This document shows, piece by piece, positions 44,104 through 55,375 of a DNA stretch of 64,000 nucleotides (position 1 is its first letter; each line of letters opens with the position of its first letter). Location of the stretch: contig CM055092.1 in assembly GCA_029204225.1 (NCBI GenBank), positions 41,256,016 through 41,320,015 of the forward strand. Reading direction: 5' to 3'. The position numbers were made by a program, and so were the translations under genes. Below the pieces are notes generated by a model. The model made no database searches. It worked only from the letters and a program-made list of their open reading frames with translations, and was not told the origin of the DNA. The stretch comes from Diphasiastrum complanatum (Eukaryota; Streptophyta; Lycopodiopsida; Lycopodiales; Lycopodiaceae).

Positions 44104-47100
44104 ATTCGAGCCTTAGTTGCCCGTTCCGGAATGGAACGTGTTCTAGAACGCGTTCCGTTCCGGAACGATGCCCCCAAAAAAAAAATACGTTTTTTTTCAA
44201 AGGAATTAATTTATGTAAAAATTTAGCTATTAACTTAAAAACAGGAAATTAACTACATTAAACAGATTTATTAATGAACAAACAATTAATTACAATATTT
44301 AGACTTAACTAGGAGTGTTGAATGGAGTAAAAATAACCTGAGAATTCATGTCAATAGGAACAACCTACGGTGCTCGGCTAAATTTTGCATTTAAAATACG
44401 ATCTGACCCACTAGCATACATTTATCAACAAAACCATGAAATTATTTTGAAACCAAGAAACATTCTTGATGAAACGTAACGGAATTGCAGGAGAATAACC
44501 TTCATATAATCCGAGTAGGGTTTAGGGAAGAGCCATAAATGTAAGCAAAAAACATCCATAAAATAGTTATGCGTTCGCCATACATCTGATACAAAAAGAA
44601 ACACGTCATGTCTGATAACATAATACTATGAAAATAAATCCTATGGTGAGACGTCATCTGAGGCTAAGACGAGACTCTCTATAATGTCTGGTGAGGGGGC
44701 CACGAGCCGCCCAAATCTGCCTCTGCCTCTAGCTCTAGCAGACTGGCTCATGCCCTGGCTAGATCCAATGCCTGACCCTCGAGGTCTGCCCCTACCAATA
44801 CCCCTAGGTATCGGTGGGGTAGAGGTACTGGGGGGACATGCTCCCGGCTCCTGAGATCGGCTAGGCTGGGCCTACTGCTAGATCTGCCAGTACCCCTGGC
44901 TCGTACACTGCGAGTGGACCTGCCATCAAAAAATCCCTCCATGCTCAACATGGTCTCCAGTAGGCAGTCCAATGTCTTGTCATCTGGCTCTGCCTGGGTC
45001 TTTTATCTGGATCGATATACCGGGGCCTAGGAGGGGTAGGGAAAATGCGTGTGAAGTCAAAACCCGCTGCTGCCTCCTCCTGCCCATGGTCTACATCCTC
45101 CGATGTGTGCGCATGCTGATCCTACACATCGAGGACTCAATGTCAGTACATCCACAAAGCCAACACATTCAGAGAATACATAAGCAAAAGAAGAACTTGA
45201 TTTGTAATTACAACTTGAACCAAAGATTTTTATTACCTGAGTAGGCATAGTAGACTCTGTCAGGGGTGTGTCGTCGAGAGCATCATGGTCAGCTGCAACT
45301 GTGCTGCCGGGGACCATGGGGGCCTATCTAGTAACTCGTCTGTGCCGGACCACCTCGCCCTGGATATCCTCGTAAATCTGGGCCATGATATCCTCCTCCG
45401 GTGTAGCTGGCTCGGTGCATTGTCTGTGACAACCTGCACCACATGACTAGGGCCAACATGCTATATGGCTCCATCAATTTGCTCAAATATGTAGCGAGTG
45501 TCTTGGATGGCACCCCCACGAGAGGAGTCAACTGCCTTCCAGAACATGGTGCCCAGGCAACTGGAAATCAAGATGTTGACGACTGACCTACTCCGCATGT
45601 CAGTCCATCCATCTGCCATGATAGAGCAACCAAAAACCTCCTAGCCTGACCTAAGCTGCTGCAACTGTGTATCAACGCGGTCGTATGCTGCCCTAAGGTG
45701 TGTGGTGCGAAGGGCCTCAGTGGTCGAGGGCCTAAAGGCAGTGGTGCATGCAGCTACAGTAGCAACGACATCTCTGAATAGGTGGGTATCCGCTATAGCA
45801 AATGGTAGGTTCAGGCCATAGAACATGTCTGCCAATGCCCTCTCAGCTACCTCATCATTCCCTCGTCAAAAGGATTGACGAATGGTGCTCTGAGGTAAGG
45901 TGGAGCGTGAGGTGGATTTGCCTCGAGGTGGACGAGGTGCCCGGGGTGGTGCTCGGTCATTGGCAACAGGCTCTGAGGCTAGAGGTGGCCCTGATGTGCT
46001 AGGCCTGTCAGCTGCAGCAGATGTGAAAGGTCTATTAGGTGTAGCAGAAGTGGAAGGTTTCTCATGATGCCCCGATGTGGTGGGAGGTGTGGTGGATGGG
46101 ATAGGAGGTGTCGTAGATGTGGATGGTCGGCTAGTGGAAGCAAATGCAGCAGCACCTGCCTGCCTCATCCTCTCAAGAATGCTCGCGGGAGCGACTGGTA
46201 GCTCATGGTTAGAGGAGGGGTCCCGACTAGCAACTGGTGCAACAGCAGGTGTGGGAGCTATAGGAACTACAGTGCCTGACCGTGAGTAAGTCTCAATCAT
46301 ACGATGCCGCTCCACCTCTAGAACCATGGGGCAACCTCGTATGCCAACTGTGGCCCCCTCTGATGAACCGACAAGGTGAGCCCTGACTCTGGTGAGTGTG
46401 TTGGAGTAATTAGACTGGCAGAACGGACATTTCCAGCGCTTAGCACCAGTCCCCCCATACCTACCATCCTCATCCTGTAAAAGCTGCACCTCATCCCAAT
46501 ATGACGGCCTATGCATGATGAACCCTAAACCAGAAACTAAAAAAATCCCAAAAAAAAAACCGCAAACTCTAAATCTCGACGACCACAAGCAACTTGACCA
46601 CTAAACTCAAAAAACAAAACACAAAACAACAAACACCAAACACCAAACAACAAACACTGAACCCTGCAAATTTTCTGAAATCCTAAAAAAATACACGAAG
46701 AAAACCCTAACTCTAGCCTACGTAGTGGGATTCCCAAAAAACTACAAGAACTTGAGAAAAGAAACAACGAACGGGTTCAGACACTTGTATACCTACTAAA
46801 AGAACTAAACGCACAAATAAGTATCCTAATCTGATGCCTACAGCCCATTCTATGCCTATCAAATTAGAAAACTTAAGAAAAAAAGATGTTGAAAAAAGTT
46901 ATGAAATGGGATTTGAAAAACGAAACTAATATCACCACACAATCCTGCAACTGATCACACTGACCTACCCAAACAATGATGATAGAAAAAGCATAGAACA
47001 TTCACCACTCAGCTCATCCCAAAAATGATTGTAGGCGCACTTTCCCTGCTCGCGAACTTCTGAAATGGCCAATGCGCAGGCCAGCAGGGTTTTTATCCTT

Positions 47101-47214
47101 TTTTTTTAAATTGAAAAAAAACTCGTTCCGACCAGGATGTTCAGGAACTCCAGGAACGTTCGGAACGGAACGTTCCGACCCAAAATGGTCGGAACGGGCT
47201 TCTAAGATTCGAGC
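44104..47214 (-). mobile_element. hAT2: complete-ended hAT transposon
   Basis: The 8-bp target duplication ATTCGAGC is perfect at 44104-44111 and 47207-47214. The ends are CTTAGTTGCCCGTTCCG (from 44112) and, inverted, CTTAGAAGCCCGTTCCG (to 47206), 15 of 17 matching. Subterminal GTTCCG/CGGAAC motifs cluster at both ends. The body is 3095 bp and carries a minus-strand transposase pseudogene that lacks the C-terminal dimerisation domain. Confidence 0.9.
45240..46588 (-). pseudogene. hAT2 transposase (BED finger and DUF659), truncated
   Basis: The N-terminus has a BED zinc finger (KRWKCPFCQSNYSNTLTRVR … HLVG). A Pro/Ser/Thr-rich linker, then LNLPFAIADTHLFRDVV, SIMADGWTDMRSRSVVNILI and HVVQVVTDNAPS follow. 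In-frame stops occur after RQSF (near 45868) and before EVFGCSIM (near 45640). The sequence then diverges and no hAT dimerisation block is seen, so the copy is internally deleted. Confidence 0.85.
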
Positions 47215-47219
47215 TCCCT

Positions 47220-47221
<2 letters not shown>

Positions 47222-47250
<29 letters not shown>

Positions 47251-47268
47251 CTCTCTCTCTCTCTCTCT
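47222..47268. repeat. (GT)n(CT)n microsatellite
   Basis: About 13 GT units followed by about 9 CT units. The next LINE fragment starts directly after it. Confidence 0.95.
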
Positions 47269-47815
47269 ATACCACACCATATTATATTGGTGGAGTTTGC
47301 TGTCCCTCCTATTCAGATAGAGGCATTGTTCCATATTGTCACATTCATACAGCGCCTGGAGGATCTTCAGGGTAGAAGCACACACTATGCTGCAGCAGCT
47401 TTGTTGTCCTCCTGGCACCTACATTTTGAGGGACACTCCTTCTCATGGTATTCCCAGGCCTGCCGTCTCCTCTCCACATTGAGCATTCACATTTCGGATC
47501 TACCAGCTGGTACTCATCAGTATATTCGAGGACATCTGTACAGGGCATATCTTCAGAGCACTTGGCAGGGCTCGTCTGGGGTGAAGACGGAGTTTTATCG
47601 GGCACATTTTCTATCCCTGGATCCTGCTGGGTACCCTACCATACCCAGATACCTAGCTGTTTTACTGTAATCTTGTTTCTTGTTTCTTTTAGGTGGTAGA
47701 GCTTTCATGCTCCCACCGGGCATACTTGACATGTACCCATTTTTTCAGTCCCTATCTACCTTAGGGTATTTCATGGACATTAATAAAGATATTTCTTTCT
47801 TTTTTTCTTTCTCTC
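47269..47815 (+). mobile_element. LINE C fragment
   Basis: The frame reads ILVEFAVPPIQIEALFHIVT, SWYSQACRLL, LPAGTHQYIRGHLYRAYLQS and ends PRYLAVLL. This matches the ORF2 segment between RT and the C-terminal knuckle of LINES B, D and E. It then jumps to a 3' UTR with GGACATTAATAAAG and a T/CT-rich tail, so both the 5' part and the ORF2 end are deleted. Confidence 0.85.
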
Positions 47816-48172
47816 CTCTCTGCCCCTGCCCCTTCCTCTTTCTCGCTGCCCCTTCCCCTTCCCCCCTCGCTGCTCCTTCTCCTTCTCCTTCCCCCCTCGC
47901 TGCTCCATCCCCCCCCCTCGCTGACCTCCCCAATCTCCTAGTTGCCACCCCCTCACCCATCCTCCTCACTGACCCCTCCACTCATCCACCCTCCTCACCC
48001 CCTCTCGTTGCCACCCCAAAGCCCCCCTCTCGCTGCCCCCTCACCTCACCCCCTCGCTGATCCCTCACCTCACCCCCCTTGCTGATCCCTCACCCCCCCC
48101 CGCTAATCTCTCACCTCCTCTCATAGTCATTCCAGCCCCCCCCTTTCGCTGCCACTTCACCTCACCCCCTCG

Positions 48173-49042
48173 ATGACCCATCTCCCTCTCCTGCTACAAC
48201 TCCCACCCCCCTCTTTGATGGCTGCTCCCCTGATTCGGCTCCTCTTCCGTCTTCTGACCCGATTCTTCCCACACCGATCATTGCTCACTCTTCCTCCTTC
48301 CTGGCACCACAGTCTACAGCCAATATTCCGTATACGCCTTCTAAATCAATTGAACTTTTTTTATCTTGGCAGATTGATCAGTTCAAGGCAGATTTCCTTG
48401 CGGCATGAAATTTCACAGCTGAAAGGAATAGTTACTTCTTTGATCAACGAGAAGAAGCTATTGCAGTCCAAGGTTGCCTCACTCGAACAATCCATCAGAA
48501 GCAAACAGGCCGTAGCTTTGGAATCCACCACCAACATGCTACGGGAGCTAGAAACCAAGATTGAGAAGCAACACGAAGAAGCCCTTTCCTGGGCATGAGT
48601 TTTGAAAAAGGGCACCAAACCCAACGCTCCCTTCTCCTCAGTTATCTTAGCCACCATCTCGGAAGAGAAATCTCGAGACCAAAAAGCCCACAATATTAGA
48701 GTTCGTGGAGTTCTAGATACACAGGATGCATTGGCTGAAGGTAAACGCTTTCTCAACATCACTCTCGGGCACATGACAGAGGGGTTGGACACCGCATGGA
48801 GGACCACCAGAGATGCAGCCACACTCATTATTCGTTTCACCTCCCTTGAGAGCCGCCGAGATGCTTTGCGGTGCAGAGCTAAGCTACGTGGTACCACTAT
48901 CTATATGGACGACGACCTCACATATATCCAGGTAGAGGGGCGCAAGGCCTTTCAGGAAGCCTGTGAGTCTGGCAGACGAGTCATTTACGGAGATGGACGA
49001 GTGCGTTTTCTTGACAGCGCACCTAGCAGCTCCCAGTGCTAG
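48173..49042 (+). pseudogene. LINE D ORF1
   Basis: A coiled-coil stretch (SQLKGIVTSLINEKKLLQSK to about residue 140) ends at a TGA near 48596. The frame then continues with AHNIRVRGVLDTQDALAEGK, ATLIIRFTSLESRRDALR and TTIYMDDDLTYIQVEGRK, an RRM-plus-C-terminal layout like L1 ORF1p. It ends in TAG at 49040-49042. The TGA is the only clear break in the second half of ORF1. Confidence 0.8.
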
Positions 49043-49082
49043 GGATTTGGGGTCCCCGGGTTCGGGAGTGCCCCAGGGCCCC
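49040..49082 (+). promoter_or_regulatory. Candidate UAG readthrough element, LINE D
   Basis: TAG is followed by the 6-nt spacer GGATTT. A hairpin follows: GGGGTCCCCGGG (49049-49060), a 10-nt loop, and CCCCAGGGCCCC (49071-49082). Ten of twelve positions pair, one of them G-U. ORF2 (…IGVWNCDG) is in the same frame and no ATG intervenes. Confidence 0.5.
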
Positions 49083-52000
49083 ATCCACACCATCTCCGGA
49101 TTGGAGTATGGAACTGTGATGGTTTACACTCATCTTCCATTGCTGGCGACTTGATCAATTTCATCACTGACTTAGATTTACTGCTCTTTATGAGACTCAT
49201 GAGAGTCAGGAGAGAGGATTACCTATTTTTCCAGGATATAGATGGGATTCCGTGTACAAACTTGAGACTAGATCAGCTAGCGGTCGTGGATCCGGAGGTG
49301 TTGCATGTTTATACAGAGAGTCTCTTCATCCAAGCATCGAGTTCATCAGACACGACGAGCATGCACGGTATATTTGGATTCGTATTGCTGGGCAGGATAT
49401 TGGTTTGGACAGGGACCTCTTTGTGGCGGCATGTTATTTTCCTCCAGAGTCTTCGTCCTTTGCTGAGGGCACAAGTTCACCCTACCTTGATTTATCGCCT
49501 GATACTATCAGATTCGCAGAGCGGGGGCATATTCTCCTCACTGGGGATTTTATGCCCGAACCTGTTCACGGCAGTCAGAGTTTTATGACATCACCGACCA
49601 GCTCCGCGTTCTTGCCCTTGACAACGATGACATGGGAGTTACCAGGACTTCAAAGGACAACTTGGGACCTACTACCCCTTACGGTGAGCATTTATTGCAG
49701 TTTGGAGAGGCCCATGAGTTAGCCATTTACAATGGCCTAACTTGTTGGCCAAAGTCCGGCAGTTATACTTGTCACCCTCACAGTGGTGGACATAGTGTTG
49801 TGGATTATCTCATGGGATCACCATCTTCCATACCTCTCATCTCTGATTTTCATGTATCTCCCACCACTCTCTCTGATCATTCATTTCTCTCCTTCGCTAT
49901 CGGCCGCCTCCCACCTCCCCAACCATCCTCACACCCCCTGCTTACACGGGCACCCAGGTATACATTCAGTTCTCTCTATACACCAGTCTACCAGGAGTTC
50001 CTAACCTCCTTGCTCCATTCCTTCCCTCACGATAGTACAGTCGAGACTCAAGCTGCCTTTCTTAGCACTTCTCTTTATACCGCTGCTTCCCTTGCTTTTC
50101 CATCTAAACCCCATAAAAGCAGAGGCACCCGCTCCTCATCGATACGACCCCCACACCCCCCGTGGTATGATGCTGAATGTCGCTCTCTTCATCAGCTTGT
50201 CACCCATGCCCGCACTCACAATCCTCATCTCCTCCACTCCGCCAGGCGCTCTTATCGTCGCACACTCCGCCGAAAAAAGGGTATCCATGATGACTTCGAA
50301 GGAACGCGTCTTGTTGATCTTCTCTTCAGTTCCTCTTCAGGCGCCTTTTGGCGTGAGTTTATCCCTCGTGCTCCACCACCCCTCCTGGATGACCTTCGCA
50401 TATGGACCGAATACGCTACCAAACTATATACCATACCCACTGACGCACCCATTTCTATCTCCCCAGGCCCCTATGAGTTCACCTTCTTCACATCTGACAT
50501 GGTACTTACGGCCATCAAGAGAATGAAGTCCCATAAAGCAAGAGATATCAAAGACCTTGAATCTGAAGTCCTAACCCATGCTTCCGACCTCCTTGCTCCC
50601 ACACTAGCCACTCTCCTCAATTCTGCTGTTGTCTCTGGTTTCCCCTCATCTTGGTGCACCAACATCATCCACCCTATTCATAAAAATGGTGATCCCATGA
50701 TTCCTGGTAATTACCGCATCATCATGATCGGACATGTTCTCACGAAGCTCTATGGTACCATACTCCAGTCTGCAGTGAGTTCAGAGGCGGAAGCTCGGAG
50801 ATTACATGCATTGGGGCAGGCAGGTTTCCGATCTCATTATTCTACCACTAACCATATTTTTACACTTCGAGCCTTGATTGAGGAAGCTAAGTACAAGAAA
50901 GAGAGGCTTTACTGCTGTTTTGTAGATTTCAGGAAAGCCTTCGATTCTGTACCACGCTCCCTGCTCATTCAGAGACTTCGTGACCTTGGTTTCTCCACAG
51001 ATATTGTTTTAGCAGTGATGGCTCTTTATGAGAAGGTCTTGGGATGTTTCGGACATAGCAGTGGCCCACCTGATCACATTTGGAGCACCATTGGAGTGAA
51101 ACAGGGGTGCTCTCTTTGGATTGTATATTGATGAGTTAGAGCGAGTCATCTCACAGTGTGGTGGGGGTGGTTGTAGACTTGGCATCATTCTGATTGCTAT
51201 TCTCCTTTATGCGGATGATGTAGTACTAGTATCCCCGACCAGAGAGGGTTTGCAGAGGCAGCTGGATTGTTTACAGGGATTTTGTACCAGATGGGGGTTG
51301 GGGGTGAACACTGCGAAGACCAAGGTCATAGTCTTCAACACTTCTCGAGCCTTCATGCAGCGCCAGGCGCTCATCCTAGATGGACAGGCCTTAGAGGTAG
51401 TTTCCTGTTTTATCTATTTGGGGATACTCTTTTCTGGTCCTACCTTCAGCATGCGGCAGGCTGCCACCACCCGACTTGGGAAGGGGCATTCCTCTCTTGT
51501 TCAGCTTGAGCGGTTCTGTTCCAGGAAGCTCATCCGAGATGCTCGCAGTAAGTGGAGACTCTTTGATACTATTGTCACCCCCACAGCCTTATATGCAGCG
51601 GAGACATGGTGTACCGGCCTCCCTTCATCACATTGGGCCAGCATTTCACGATTGCAGACCACCATGTTAGCTCGTATGATTCGGGCGAAGCCCTCGGTTC
51701 CACATGAGATCCTTCTTGCAGAGTTTGCCGTTCCACCCATTCAGATATATGCCGCGTTCCAGCTTATCACATACATTCAGAGAATCTTGGCTCTGCCCGA
51801 TGAGGATATGAGATATACGCAGACAACACTTGTTTCCTCACACTTTCTTCATGACCAGGGTTATCGACTATCGTGGTTCTCTCAAGCATCCCATTTCCTC
51901 CTTGAGTCATTTGGTATCTCCATTACAGAGCTCCCCTCAGGTACTCATCAGTATATCATGCGCATCTTATATCGGGCATATCTCGACCGTACTTGGGGGC

Positions 52001-52640
52001 GACAGCTTGAGACTAAACCCGGCTACTACTGGACTCATTTTATTGAGCTTGACATAGCAGGGTTCCCGGTCTTACCGCATTATTTGGACTCGAGACTATC
52101 ATATTGCCTCAGATTTACATTGGGACAGCTCCACGTATCATCACATTAGTTGGCTATTGAGACTGATTATGCTCTTTAGAGGAGCAGAGGAGCACTTTAT
52201 CTTTAGGTGCCCGATATATTACGAGATCAGAGGGAGATATCACTATTTGTTCCGAGACACACCTGTCACCTTACGATCGCTCATAGCTTATGAGGATTCC
52301 CGATGCGCAGCACTCATGATACGAGAGATGTTTATACTACGACAAGATTTGTATCAAACAGCCCAGCCGAGTCAGGTGTCTCAGCCTCAGATCACTTCTT
52401 TCCTCTCTAGGAGGAGAGGACGATTTGATGACAGTGACGATGATGATGATGATGACCTACTTGCCCACAGAGACCAGAGACAACGTCCCACACATACCCA
52501 TGTTGCAGCACGAGCTACTCGACCTATCACGAGGAGACCTCTTCATCCTCTCAAACGACGTCAGAGACACCAGTGGCCCTTCATGCCGCAGGCCGTATTA
52601 CATCCTTCTATACCATCAGCACCAGCAGGACAGGACTAGA
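49043..52640 (+). pseudogene. LINE D ORF2 (endonuclease-RT)
   Basis: The endonuclease shows IGVWNCDGLHSSS, GSGGVACLYRE, LLTGDF and HSGGHSVVDYLMGSP. RT shows MGQAGFR-like LGQAGFRSHYSTTNHIF, FVDFRKAFDSVPR and LLYADDVVLVS. Later blocks are NTAKTKVIVFNTSR, WCTGLPSSHWAS and a knuckle remnant EEHFIFRCPIYYEIRG. Breaks: one T lost near 49190, one A lost after GDF near 49550, 14 bp lost near 51115, and TAG at 52147. These are few changes for about 1200 codons. Confidence 0.9.
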
Positions 52641-52717
52641 TGATAGTGTCATACCTCACTCATGACTGTTAGCAGTATACATGCTCCCACATGTTTCTTA
52701 TAGCATCACATCTATTT

Positions 52718-52782
<65 letters not shown>

Positions 52783-52804
52783 AACCCGATAGCATCTCTC
52801 TCTG

Positions 52805-52836
<32 letters not shown>

Positions 52837-52838
52837 CC
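52718..52838. repeat. (CT)n microsatellite, interrupted
   Basis: Two CT-rich blocks (52718-52782 and 52795-52838), separated by a short AACCCGATAG spacer. It is the tail of LINE D and abuts the LTR element. Confidence 0.95.
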
Positions 52839-52858
52839 AGTTATGGACTCGGCTCATC

Positions 52859-53281
52859 ACATTCGCCGTGTCCATTTACATTTACTTTACTTTATGCATA
52901 AGCAGGCCTTGGGCCCTTTTTTATTCATTAGTGACACTTAGACTATATGGTTGGCCTTTGGCCTTATTACTCATTATTAGGCCATTTGGACATGTTACTG
53001 GAGAGTGGGGGCCTTCTTGGAGGGAGCACTATTTTCCCTCCCAGTTGGGCCCTAGCCACCGGAAGCTTCCTTTTAGGGCTTCCTCTTGGTTATAAGTAGG
53101 GAAACTGTGTCATTTGTTATTCAGCTGATGATATTGATCTCTCTCTTTAGTCTCCTTAATCTCTCTCTTTCCTGCTTTCTAGGGTTAAGTCTTGCTTATG
53201 TGCTGCTTTCATAGCTTAAGTCTTGCTTATGTGATGCTTTCATAGCTTAGCTCTAGATCAGCTGTGGCTCTATTCGTAACT
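52859..53281 (+). repeat. 5' LTR
   Basis: It contains TATAAGTAGG at about 53091 as a promoter box. Near its end is a 31-bp tandem duplication (CTTGCTTATGTGMTGCTTTC…). Confidence 0.9.
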
Positions 53282-53293
53282 TGGTATTAGAGC
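53282..53293 (+). other. Primer binding site
   Basis: TGGTATTAGAGC directly follows the 5' LTR and differs by one base from the tRNA-iMet site TGGTATCAGAGC. Confidence 0.85.
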
Positions 53294-53323
53294 ACTTTCC
53301 TGTGCACTACTTTTTCAGATTTA

Positions 53324-54130
53324 CAGCGCCCTACTAACCCATGACTTTTGTCGATTTTTTCATCAGATTTCCATCGTTTTTTCAGATTTAGTAGAGGCTG
53401 TCCAGCGCCTTACTAACCCATCACTTTCGTCGATTTTTTCATCAGATTTCCATCGTTTTTCTAGATTTGGTAGAGGCTGGCCAGCGCCCTACTACCTTGT
53501 CACTTTCGTCGATTTTCTCCATCGATTTGCTGCCCATTTCGTGGCTTGATTGGAGGCTGTCCAGCGCCCTACTTCATCACCATTTTTAGCGGTTTTCTCC
53601 ATTTTTTTTTTCAGGTTATGTGCGGATTTTGGTAGCTACTGCGCAGCGCCCTACTACCTTGCCATCTTCGACGGATTTCTCCACCGATTTGCTGTCCATT
53701 TTGCTGATTGTTTGGAGGCTGTCCAGCGCCCTACTTCATCACCATTTTCAGCGGTTTTTCCATCATGTTGCAGGACATTTGTGGATCTTACTAGCTACTG
53801 CCCAGCACCCATTTTCAGCTTGGATCTTCAGCTCTCTCTCTCTCTCTTTAGCCTCTTATCCAAAAATCACCCATTTCCGTAATCATTTGCTATTCCAAAT
53901 TGCCAAAATCTTGCAGCCTGTTCATCGCTGCCCCAGCCCTTCCGACTTGTCACTTTCGCCTATTATTTTATCCGTTTCCAGCCATCTTTCACAGTTTATC
54001 AAAAGGCTCTCCAGCGCTCATCCTCAACCACATTTCACGGAATTCTGACTCTGTTTGATATTCCAATTTGACATTTCCCTCTCGACTGTCCAGCGCATTT
54101 TTACAGCCTTCATTTTCACGTTTTCCATTT
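53324..54130 (+). repeat. ~80-bp tandem repeat array in the LTR element leader
   Basis: CAGCGCC or a one-base variant occurs at 53324, 53403, 53482, 53562, 53644, 53724 and 53803, i.e. steps of 79-82 bp. After a longer step holding a CT run, CAGCCCT (53934), CAGCGCT (54012) and CAGCGCA (54091) continue at 78-79 bp. Units share CACTTTCGTCGATTTT and TTTCCATCGTTTT-like parts. No long frame crosses the array. Confidence 0.9.
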
Positions 54131-54539
54131 GTTGATTGCTGCCCTTTCTTAGTTGTGATAATATTGGTTTTAATAGACTAATTTGGGGTGACGACAAGAG
54201 TCCGCTCGTCCTGGAAAAGCTCCCGTCTTTCCTTCATTTGGGACTCCCCCTCCATTTGGATTTCCATCTTCTTCTATTAGTCAGCCTGGTGGTGGACCAT
54301 TGATGCTGCTATCTTTTCTTGGGGCACCTATATCACTGAGTTTGCACATATGGTTGATGGTTACGTGTATGATGCGGCTATTCGCGATGAGTGTCCATCT
54401 CTTTTCCAGTCTCCTTATTGGCTTCCTGTTGCTGATGCAGTTCTACCTTCTTGGGCTTTTTGAATATCTTGGTATGATGTCCCTATCTTTTGGGCTGATC
54501 CTCTACTATCTTGGGCATTACGGATACCTTGGCATTCCT

Positions 54540-55350
54540 GGTTGCTGCTTGATCATTCTACTTCTGATGGGCAGTCTGAGGTCCTTAACAAGATCCTTGA
54601 GGATTATTTACGCCATTTTGTTACTCCTTCTGGGAAGGATTGGGATCAGTATTTATGTTTAGCAGAGTATAGCTATAATAGCTCTGTTAGTACCAGCACA
54701 GGTGTCTCACCATTTTTATTATCTCATGGCTATGCACCTCTTTTAGCTGGCATTCCTCTCCCTCCTGAGGATACACCTGTCACCCTTGCATCTTTTCTAT
54801 CAGGTGCTCGAGAGCTTATTACCCGGGCCAGTTCTCATTTACAGCATGTTCAGCAGCGTTATCAGACCTCAGTTGATCGTCACTGCCGCCATGTTCAGTT
54901 TCAGCTTGGAGATATGGTTTATCTATTCCTACGGTTTGCACGTCATCATTTTGTCCAGGGCCATGCTTCTACTGATAAGCTTGCACCACGTTATTATGGG
55001 CCTTATCGCATTTTGGAGGTTAGTCCAGTTACATATCGCTTACAGCTTCCTGCTTCCACATGCGCCTGTGATGTATTCCATGTCAGTTTATTACGTGCTG
55101 CTATGGAGGATGACACTCCTTGTGATGCCGAGTTTCCTACTACTCCAGAGTTATTTCCATTTTTACCTACTGCTATATTATAGTTTCTATACCATAGTCG
55201 ACGCCGCCGGCAGATTCAGTTACTGGTCCAGTGGGATGGTCGTCCTATTGAGGAGGCCACATGGGAGTCTATTGATGTCTTTTATCATACACCATCACTT
55301 GCGGATCAGGCTCGTGCTCTTGCTGCACTTGTTGATTCCTCTACATCAGA
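54540..55350 (+). pseudogene. Integrase C-terminal domain and chromodomain
   Basis: The frame begins in the last integrase core segment (STSDGQSEVLNKILEDYLRH and CLAEYSYNSSVSTSTGVSPF). It goes on through LGDMVYLFLR, LAPRYYGPYRILEV and VFHVSLLRAA. A TAG near 55182 is followed in the same frame by LLVQWDGRPIEEATWESIDV, a chromodomain of the kind that guides chromoviruses to heterochromatin. The catalytic DDE residues are not encoded. Confidence 0.9.
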
Positions 55351-55375
55351 TGTTGTTCTAGCTGTTGATGCACTT

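Larger units (their letters stand above)
47816..52772 (+). mobile_element. LINE D, near full length
   Basis: This is the longest LINE copy: a C-rich 5' UTR with recurring CTCGCTG and CCCTCACC (47816-48170), ORF1, the shared UAG/hairpin junction, ORF2 with endonuclease, RT and C-terminal knuckle, and a terminal (CT)n. Frames are broken in only a few places, so the copy is fairly young. Its last bases before (CT)n (…TCTATTTCAG) differ from the GACATTAATAAAG end of the other copies. Confidence 0.9.

Noticed and set aside
52840-52858. Target duplication for the LTR element
   Set aside because: No 4-6 bp match was found between the bases before 52859 and those after 55798, so no duplication is claimed.
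54300-54662. Leu-rich 120-codon frame resembling a membrane protein
   Set aside because: It overlaps, in another frame, sequence that leads into the integrase segment of the LTR element. The hydrophobicity comes from T-rich DNA.
54786-55361. 191-codon hydrophobic frame
   Set aside because: It is an off-frame reading of the integrase C-terminal domain and chromodomain.
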